From positions 1-44,713 of the forward strand of contig JAWPGT010000134.1 of NCBI GenBank assembly GCA_034638255.1: a DNA stretch of 44,713 nucleotides. The letters are read 5' to 3'. Shown in pieces: positions 22,694-30,700 of this stretch. The stretch comes from Coprinus comatus. Lineage: Eukaryota > Basidiomycota > Agaricomycetes > Agaricales > Agaricaceae. Each line of letters opens with the position of its first letter. The stretch's first letter is position 1. Position numbers and translations under genes: made by a program. The notes beneath the pieces are model-generated. The model was given only the letters and a program-made list of their open reading frames with translations. It did no database searches and was not told the origin of the DNA.

Positions 22694-23497
22694 ATGCTAC
22701 CTTCTACACTCTTCTCACCACCTGTACAGAAACCAAAGTTCAGGCCCGCCATTTCAACCCCATTGCTTCAGGTTCAAAGCCCTAGCCTAAGCTCAACATC
22801 CAAGAACACAACAACTGCACTTCCTGTCATTTCAACACCGGGATACAAACATCGGTCTACGCACAAATCTTGTTCTACTCCTTCCAAACGTCTAGTTGAG
22901 GACATACGTGTTTCCAACAAACCGAATCTCAGTACCCCGAACCCACACAAAAGGGAGACTCCTGAACCTGATACCATTTCACACACCTCAAAACGTGCAA
23001 GGAAATCAGAAGACTGGCTAAACAAAGAAAACACCACTCCTCCAAGATTGGTCGAGTCGAAGGAACACACAACGCACATTCCCAGGGTATCCAGTCAACC
23101 ATTGATTAATTCTACCACCCCTTCCACTATACCCACCTGCCCTACGCCTAAGGATACCCATCTTGACCTTGAAGAGGTATGTTGACTAGCCTGAATACGG
23201 CCACGCAAGATCTGAAAGTTGAACGTTCTGAACCCCGCCAGCTTTCTTCAGAAACCTTGGCGAGTTACCAAGCTAAGCACCATGAATTGTTGAATTATGT
23301 TATGAACTTGCTACTCGATGATGATGGCGAAGTAGATGGTGTCTTTTTACATCGATTACGGTGCGCTCCTTTTTTACGGCCCTGTTCATCACGGTGAATA
23401 ATAACATACGTCCAGTCGTGACCTTAATCAACGCTTAAATGCTATCAAATCAGTACAAGATGAAAGAAGATCAGGAAAGAATGGCCTACGCGGGTAG
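22694..23497 (+). CDS. Unrecognised small protein, three exons
   Basis: The model is exon 1 22,694-23,176, intron 23,177-23,241 (GTATGT to CGCCAG, 65 bp), exon 2 23,242-23,360, intron 23,361-23,415 (GTGCGC to GTCCAG, 55 bp), exon 3 23,416-23,497, giving 227 residues. The first 160 residues are rich in Ser, Thr and Pro with basic patches (SKRLVEDIRVS, SKRARKSEDW). The C-terminal 65 residues look helical and charged (SYQAKHHELLNYVMNLLLDD, RLRRDLNQRLNAIKSVQDE), suggesting a coiled coil. The joins keep frame, which supports the model, but the second donor is not the usual GTAAGT or GTATGT. An acceptor-like TTTCAG just before the ATG hints at a 5' leader intron. The family is not recognised. The gypsy element lies 39 bp after the stop. 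Confidence 0.55.
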
Positions 23498-23531
23498 CAA
23501 GAATGAGCGAGAAGAAGCGAGAAACAAACGC

Positions 23532-23536
23532 AAAAC
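23532..23536 (+). repeat. Target-site duplication of the gypsy element, left
   Basis: AAAAC immediately before the 5' LTR, repeated exactly at 33,019-33,023 after the 3' LTR. Five bp is the usual duplication length for Ty3/gypsy integrase. Confidence 0.95.
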
Positions 23537-23794
23537 TGTAGCGTTTCTCTTGTTTACCACGTGATTATACCCGTTATCTTATCCAACGATCATATGTTTA
23601 TCTTTACTGTGGTTATGTTTCGTTTTATTTATGTTACAAACAAGAAAAATCCTGTATATAAAGCTTACTCCTGTATTTACCTAGAGGCAGGCTTTTCGAA
23701 TCGTACTGTTTGGAACACTTAATCGTTCTTGACTGACTTCGTTAAGGCTTCGTGTGTTCTACCGTGACTATCTAATAGTCACGCTAGTGCCACA
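23537..23794 (+). repeat. 5' LTR of the gypsy element
   Basis: 258 bp, TG to CA ends, no difference from the 3' LTR seen on base-by-base reading. It contains TATATAA at 23,655-23,661, the likely core promoter of the genomic RNA. Confidence 0.95.
23655..23661 (+). promoter_or_regulatory. TATA box in the 5' LTR
   Basis: TATATAA followed by AGCTTACTCC inside the LTR. It is the only good TATA motif in the LTR. Transcription would then start some tens of bases downstream, placing the R region in the second half of the LTR. Confidence 0.6.
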
Positions 23795-23799
23795 TATTT

Positions 23800-23808
23800 T
23801 TAAGTGTT
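23800..23808 (+). promoter_or_regulatory. Candidate self-primer binding site
   Basis: No TGG-initiated tRNA primer site follows the LTR. Instead TTAAGTGTT, five bases after the LTR, is the exact reverse complement of AACACTTAA at 23,714-23,722 within the LTR, and two G-U pairs extend the pairing. This fits the self-priming used by Tf1/sushi-type elements if the RNA starts near 23,712. The start site is not known. A small GTGTT/AACAC hairpin also forms here. Confidence 0.35.
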
Positions 23809-23948
23809 TTATTAACACCCTCGAGAACTTGAACTCGTACTCGCCGCCGCACTCTCTGCTTTTTCGTACCCTCGTCTCCTGGATTCCTCTGGTCTGATCA
23901 ACCGGCTACTCCTCGACCCGAACTGGTACAACCCTCTCGCATAACCCC

Positions 23949-26900
23949 ATGTCATCCTATTCGCTCCGTAGTCGTGGACTCCCTGCTCCTCAGGGAACTC
24001 AAGGTAAGTATATCTCATCTTCTAAACTTATCAAGTCGTCTAGGTCTGGAAGGACTACTAGTGGTCCGAACACAGTAGCTCCCTCCACCTCCGATGATAA
24101 CACCAATGATGATGATGATGATGATAAGGAGAATCGATGCTCCAATCACCCTGATGATAACCACCACGATGATGTTCCGTTGAATAAAGATGACATTCAT
24201 AGTGTAGTTGATGTAGTAGTTAATTCTACATTAAGTGAAGGGGAAGTTGATGTTCCCAACCCTGAGACTGTAAGCATTGTTAGGTACCATGACGATGTTG
24301 AAGACAGTCAAAGTCTAGAACGTTCCGAGTCTCTACCAGATCGCCCTGCTGGGTACGATAGAACCCTGACTGAGGAACAATTAAATGCCATTGATGTAGC
24401 TGCAGCACATATGTCAAAGGAAGAGCTCGATTTATTACAGAAAAGAAAAGAATATATTCAGAATTTAGAAGGATCAGATACTTCTACCGAAAGACCTAAC
24501 TTTAAAAAGAAAGGAAAAGGTCCTGACCCTGGCAATTGGGGAGCTTTAAACCTTGATGAGAACGATGTCGATCTCAGTGAACAAGAAGAAGCTCTTAAGA
24601 ATTACTCTGACTTGAAAAGGAAGGAATTGGCAGAAGCCAGTTCTTCAGGTCAACATGACTCCAACTTCGAGACTCCAAGGTCAAAGAGAAAAATATTACC
24701 TTGCACTTTGACACCCAGACGTCCTTCCAAGAAATCAAAGAAGCAACGTCGTTTGTCTATTCCAATCTCCGATAAATTACAGAATAACATTAAAGAAATT
24801 ATAAAGAATAAAACTCAAAAGAAAGAAGAAAATATCAGAAAATCCAAGAAGTATGATAAGATGGAGCGCAGTCTACTCCCGTCAAATCAGATCGACCCTT
24901 CAAGCTACTTAGGACGTGCTTTTGACAAAGTAAAGAACAATAAGTCCCATAAATGCACTCGCTTTCGAAGTGAATCCACAGCTCGAGACCCTTCCGAAGA
25001 AGAATCTGAAAACGACACTACATCTGACTCTAGTGCAGACACACCTTCTCAACCTAGCAGTGATACCTCGAGCAGTGATGAAGGATCCGATACATCTGAA
25101 TCTTCTTACACTTCCAACGAGAGTGACAGTGACTCTTCAGAGAACCGCCCTGAGGAAATCTCCTCTAGTGAGGACGATGAAGACTATGTTCCTAATAGGA
25201 GAAGAAATCATCAAGGACGGAATGGTCAAAGAGGTCGGAGAAATAGACTTCAGAGGTCTTTGTTACAGCCAATACAACCTGAAAAGTACAACGGAAATTC
25301 AGAACCCCGTGTATTTCACCGATTTGTTACTCAAGCCACTGATTATGTGGTAGATGGACGAGTCCCTCGTGATCGTCAAGTATCCATCATATCAAATTTC
25401 TTGACTGATAAAGCATATACCTTCTATACCCGTGAGGTATCTATGAGACCAAGAAGATGGTCCCTGGAGAAGTTCTTTACAGAATTGTTCAATTTTTGTT
25501 TTCCCGCGAACTTCAGAGCCCTCCAGCGTAGGAAACTTGAGAAGTGTGCTCAAGGAAATCGAACCGTGAAAGAGTTCGCATCGGAATTAAACGAATTATT
25601 CCTCACTGTGGGAATGACAGACAAGAGATCCAAAATCCACAAACTTTGGGATGGTCTCCGTCCGGGCCTACAGTGCTCGTTGTGGAAAGATAAATTAAAT
25701 CCTGACACCTCATCGTACAAATCCGTTCTTAAGGCCGCGGAATTAAATGAAATTGCCGATTCCATTATCTATGACCTAAAGAACGACAAAAAGAAGAGGA
25801 AAGAAGGCGACTCCCACAATGAGAAGAATGGTGATAAAAGAAATAAGAAGAACAAACACAAGGAAGGAAAGTTTTCATTTAATCATCAAGGGAATAATAA
25901 AGACGAAAAGAAATCTCATTCTTCGAATGGAGGAAGCTCTGGTGGTTCCAAAAATAAGAACTACAAAGGCAAGAATGCCAATAATAAATCGGATAATCGG
26001 CCTAAGATGTCTGAGGAGGAAAGAAACAAACTCAAGGAACAAGGAAAGTGTTTTTATTGCAAAGAAACAGGTCATATGGCCAACCGTTGTCCTGAGAGGA
26101 CTAAAGTGGCCTCTTCATCTAAAAAGGCTCCTGGTTATTCTAACAACAACATCGAACTTTCTGCTGTCTATGAAGATAAAAATGGACATTTGCAAGAACT
26201 TGCTGATACAACAGAACACTTGAACAGCATTTCAGTTGGAATGATGTTCCTTGATGAATCCATTCAAACTGATTTATCAGATACTGAATTTTCGGAAACA
26301 CCCTCGCTACCGAGTAGTCTTGAGGTCCGCTTACAACTTCTAGAGGACTTGGAAGATGAGACCCTCCCTTATGAGAATCGTTACCTACTGATCAACGAGC
26401 GAATTACCAAAGATACCGGGATGGGATTGAACATCCTGGAGATACGACGATTAGCTCGTGAAACGGTTGACACGAACAACAGGGATAAATTTCGTAAGTT
26501 CAACGAGTGGCTTAAACAAGTCGAAGCATCTGGCCAATTGACTAGTTATGATCCATACCCATGGTATTCATCATTATCATCCTACTATAAAGGAATCCTT
26601 TACTTGCATCGTAATGTATTGAAATGGGAACAAGGGTGTAAAGGAGATTTATCTAAATTAAGCACAAGAATTGGAGATCCTTACCTCACCCGATTAAGTG
26701 CAATACTGTATCACTACGTTCCTTATACTCGACAACCTCATAATCTTGAATTGATGCATGCGTTCAATCACTCCCGTTTTGCTATTAAAGGTCATTATGA
26801 TGGTAACTACATCATACGTGATGATTGCTTTGATTTCCGAATGAAGATGAAAAAGAAGTATGTTCAAGATTGGGAGCCCATATCAGTGGCAAGATACTTC

Positions 26901-27767
26901 GCTATGAAATTAAACTTCCATCTGGGAACTCATGTACCCAATACCACCTTGGCCGGCATATTTGAAAAACATATGAGTACCAATTGGGCGTGTCCGTTAG
27001 CTGAGAACGGAAGCTGGATCTTAAATGCCTGCTCCGAATTGAAGGAAGGCATACATCCTCAGGTGTATTTAAACAAACCCCGCTTTGAGGTAGTCGAGGT
27101 GAATGAACATATCTATGTCATCAATGATAGAGAGCTTGGGGCTCAGATTGATGTTTACAGGGATGAATTGTTAAATCCCAACTTCGATATCGTCAATTAT
27201 ACCAAAGTAAAAGTAAACCAACTGTTTGAAGACTCATTGCGAATGAATCAAGACGTACTCGATGATGGACTTCGTTTTTTTGAATATAATCCCACTGAAT
27301 ATGAACCAGGTGACCTTTGTGTCAGAACCTTTGATCTATCATGTATCATGGAAGAATCATTTGAGTCGCTTGAAGTTTTCGCTGCTGGAAAAGGGACTAA
27401 ACAGGTTGAAGCTGGTACCTATGGTGCTCTAGAACGGAATGCTTCAGCCAGAAAAGATGAAAAAACTAGATTAGTTCCTCGACCCATTGTTGTAGTTGTG
27501 CACATAAATGGTTATCCAGCCCGAGCATTGGCGGATTCCGGTTCTTTAGGAGATTTCATGTCTGGAAATCTTGCAGATCAGCTATGGGTGAAAAAGAACA
27601 TTTTTTACGATCCTATCAATGTCACTTTGGCTGCTGCAGGTTCACGAACTAAGGTCAATTTTGGTGCCAAAGTGAGATTCCAATATCAATCTATTGATTG
27701 TGAACGGTATTTCGATATAATGAATCTGGCTAATTATGATCTGATACTCGGAACCCCGTTCTTATAG
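23949..27767 (+). CDS. gag-pro: Gag-protease polyprotein of the gypsy element
   Basis: 1,272 residues from an ATG at 23,949. The first 430 residues are charged and low in complexity, with Asp and Ser runs (NTNDDDDDDKENR). Residues about 437-610 are the Ty3-type capsid domain (PEKYNGNSEPRVFHRF, KLWDGLRPGLQ). A Lys/Asn-rich linker leads to a CCHC zinc knuckle (CFYCKETGHMANRC, Cys701, Cys704, His709, Cys714) that would bind RNA. About 440 residues of unassigned sequence follow. The aspartic protease has its catalytic Asp at about 1196 (ALADSGSLGDF, a variant of the usual DTGA) and the family's ILGTPFL end. The frame stops with UAG at 27,765-27,767 exactly inside the conserved protease-RT linker. 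It provides the particle shell and polyprotein processing. Confidence 0.9.
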   Translation: MSSYSLRSRGLPAPQGTQGKYISSSKLIKSSRSGRTTSGPNTVAPSTSDDNTNDDDDDDKENRCSNHPDDNHHDDVPLNKDDIHSVVDVVVNSTLSEGEVDVPNPETVSIVRYHDDVEDSQSLERSESLPDRPAGYDRTLTEEQLNAIDVAAAHMSKEELDLLQKRKEYIQNLEGSDTSTERPNFKKKGKGPDPGNWGALNLDENDVDLSEQEEALKNYSDLKRKELAEASSSGQHDSNFETPRSKRKILPCTLTPRRPSKKSKKQRRLSIPISDKLQNNIKEIIKNKTQKKEENIRKSKKYDKMERSLLPSNQIDPSSYLGRAFDKVKNNKSHKCTRFRSESTARDPSEEESENDTTSDSSADTPSQPSSDTSSSDEGSDTSESSYTSNESDSDSSENRPEEISSSEDDEDYVPNRRRNHQGRNGQRGRRNRLQRSLLQPIQPEKYNGNSEPRVFHRFVTQATDYVVDGRVPRDRQVSIISNFLTDKAYTFYTREVSMRPRRWSLEKFFTELFNFCFPANFRALQRRKLEKCAQGNRTVKEFASELNELFLTVGMTDKRSKIHKLWDGLRPGLQCSLWKDKLNPDTSSYKSVLKAAELNEIADSIIYDLKNDKKKRKEGDSHNEKNGDKRNKKNKHKEGKFSFNHQGNNKDEKKSHSSNGGSSGGSKNKNYKGKNANNKSDNRPKMSEEERNKLKEQGKCFYCKETGHMANRCPERTKVASSSKKAPGYSNNNIELSAVYEDKNGHLQELADTTEHLNSISVGMMFLDESIQTDLSDTEFSETPSLPSSLEVRLQLLEDLEDETLPYENRYLLINERITKDTGMGLNILEIRRLARETVDTNNRDKFRKFNEWLKQVEASGQLTSYDPYPWYSSLSSYYKGILYLHRNVLKWEQGCKGDLSKLSTRIGDPYLTRLSAILYHYVPYTRQPHNLELMHAFNHSRFAIKGHYDGNYIIRDDCFDFRMKMKKKYVQDWEPISVARYFAMKLNFHLGTHVPNTTLAGIFEKHMSTNWACPLAENGSWILNACSELKEGIHPQVYLNKPRFEVVEVNEHIYVINDRELGAQIDVYRDELLNPNFDIVNYTKVKVNQLFEDSLRMNQDVLDDGLRFFEYNPTEYEPGDLCVRTFDLSCIMEESFESLEVFAAGKGTKQVEAGTYGALERNASARKDEKTRLVPRPIVVVVHINGYPARALADSGSLGDFMSGNLADQLWVKKNIFYDPINVTLAAAGSRTKVNFGAKVRFQYQSIDCERYFDIMNLANYDLILGTPFL

Positions 27768-30700
27768 CAGCATCAAGCGAACATTGCATTGAATCCACCC
27801 TCGTTAATTATAGGCAGTAATGTGCCATTGAACTTGGGAGGTGATCGGATAACTAAGGTCTCGTCAAAGGCTGTTAGTCTTGAAGAGGAAGATGTATTGA
27901 AAACAAGAAAGGAATTAATGGAGTATGCACAAAAAGTCTGCAAAACTGCAGTAGAAACCCCATTACCTCCCCTTCGTGAAATTAATCACGAAATTCCTCT
28001 GATAGATCCAGATAAGACATATTCCTGGAGGGCGTCAAAGTGCCCTGATTCATTATCTGATCTCTGGATCCAAAAGAAAAATACATACACTCAGTCTGGT
28101 CGATGGCAATTAAAACCTGCAAGGAACGCAGTACCTATGCTTTTGATTCCAAAAGTAGGCAAGAAGGGTGATCCACCAAAGTTACGAACAGTTGTCGACC
28201 TTCGTGAACGTAATCTTAACACCAGAAAACTGTCCTCGCCATTACCTGACATTGAAACCATCCTTCGAAAGTTAGCACGAGCCAAGTATAGATCCGTAAT
28301 TGATCTCTCAGATGCATATGAACAGATAAGGGTAATTCCCGAACATGTGAATCGAACTGCGATGAACACACCAAGTGGAACAATGGTGAGTTTGGTAATG
28401 CAGCAGGGAGACTGTAACGCATCCACTACCTTCCAAATGATAATGAGTCGTATTTTTGGCCCATATCTTGGGAACTTCATAAACAACTTCCTGGATGATC
28501 TGTTCGTAACAACTCAAGACCTTGAAGATCATGTCAAATATGTCAAAATCGTTATTGATACCTTAGAACATGAAAAATTCTACATAAGTCCGCAAAAGAT
28601 TCGACTCCTTTGTGATGAAGTAAAGGTGTTGGGACGAATGGTGTCTAGTGAAGGCATCAAAATGGATCCAGATAAAGTGGACTCACTGTGTAAATGGAAG
28701 ACACCGACTAACCGGGATTTATTGCGAGGATTCCTAGGCTCAGCTGGATATCTCGCAGACGATATTGACCGTGTCTGCATACCCATGGGCGTTCTCCACT
28801 CTCTAACTGGTAATACTGTGCCTTTCCATTGGGAGCATATTCATCAGCGTGCGTTTCAGGAAGTGAAAGATCTGGCAATGAAGTGTAAAGATCATTATAG
28901 AAAGCCACTTGAGTACGGAGATAACTCACCTCCAGTGAATATGGTAACAGATGGATGTATTACAGGCATTGCTGGTGTTATTAGTCAAGGAACTGATTGG
29001 AAAACAGCTAACGTTGCGGCCTTCTTCTCAGCAAAATTGAAACCTGCACAACAACACTATCCTGTTCATGAAATCGAGATGTTGGCGGGACTGGAAACGA
29101 TGATGCGTCATCGTGATCTGTTGTTCGGCGTTCACTTTCGGTGGTATACAGATCACAAAGGGCTGATACACCTGTTCAAACAACCCAATCTATCCTCCCG
29201 ACAAGTCAGATGGCTCGAAAAAATGGCAGAATTTGATTTCGAAATAATTTACGTGCCTGGGACCGAGAACATCCTGTCCGATGCTTTGTCTCGTCTCTAC
29301 TCCAACGATGGGCTTGGTACTGTGAGAGCACCCAGCGAATATACCTATCATGATGTCATAGACACAGATCGCATGCCAAAGGACCTAATCACCATGCCTT
29401 TGCTCGTAGGTTTGGAAGGGGTGGCTGAGTTGATGGCCGTTACCACGCGGAGAAGAGCATTGGAGATTGCAAATCAAGACCAAGGTTCCGTTGTTCCTGT
29501 CGAGCACAAACGGAAGGAGGGCGAGAGTACTGGTACCTCAAAAAAGACTGTCCCTAAGAAACATTCAGCAAAAACACCTACACCAAAGACTTCACAACAG
29601 AAACTTACTATACGCATACCTCCTCGACGTTGTAAAGAATCTGAGAAGCAGGACAATGATGACGACGAAGGGCGTGAGACACTAACAAACCTTGATGATG
29701 GCATCGAGAAGGCGCCTGATCAAACCCACGTCGTCCAAGACAACGATGGTATTCGGGACTCAGGTATTCCTCCATCACTAATAGACATTGTAAATGACGT
29801 CTACCATAATTTGGGAATAGTTGAACTAGTAAAGGGTCGATATTCAGAAGATAAGTTTTTCAAGCTGATACTTGCCCAACCAAGTAATTATAAAAACTTC
29901 ATCGTTAAGAATAACCTCATCTACTTGAAGGAGAAGGATTCTGAACTTCTCTGCATCCCCAATATATCTTCAAATGAGAACCCCGTTCATCATACATTGA
30001 TATCTGAAGCTCACTCGATTCTTGCCCACCTCGGAGCACGAAAAACACTATTGTATCTGAAGGAATGGGTTTGGTGGAAAGAAATGGTCAACGATGTTCA
30101 GAAGTTTTGTGAGTCTTGCATTACGTGTATGAGAAACAAGCCCTCGAACCATAAGCCTTATGGGCTACTTAATCCTCTGAAGACTCCCCATTACCCCTGG
30201 GAGAGTATTGGAGTTGATTTTGTAGGACCTCTTCCTGAGTCCAATGATAGAGACGCCTCATATGACACCATTACAACAATCATTGATCGACTCACTGGTA
30301 TGGTGCATTTAGTACCTAGTCGACAGAACTATAATGCTCGACAAATTGCAGAACTTATGTTCCGAGAAGTCTATCGTCTGCATGGACTACCCAAGACCAT
30401 CGTTAGCGACCGAGATACACTTTTCACAAGTACCTTTTGGAGACACCTGAATCATTTGCTTGGCACGAAGCTGAGTATGTCCAGTGCCTATCACCCCGAA
30501 TCCGATGGTTCCACTGAAAGAGCTAATAGAACAATCACTCAAATGCTCCGTATCTGTGTCATAACACACCAGAAAGACTGGGCTTCTAAGCTCTCGTCGG
30601 TTGAATTTGCCATCAACTCTGCTCGATCTGAAGTTACGGGCTTTGCCCCCTTCTTTCTAAACTACGGAAGGATACCTCGAACATTTGTATGGAATGACCC

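Noticed and set aside
23454..23536. Last exon of the 22,694 gene continuing into the gypsy target (YKMKEDQERMAY frame), so that the insertion would disrupt coding sequence
   Set aside because: It needs a poor GTAGAT donor and a 122-bp intron. The model with introns of 65 and 55 bp keeps frame and ends at 23,497, so the insertion is more likely in the 3' UTR. It is not fully excluded.
24100..24130. GAT-repeat in the gag frame as a microsatellite feature
   Set aside because: It is short, lies in frame and simply encodes an Asp run in an acidic Gag N terminus.
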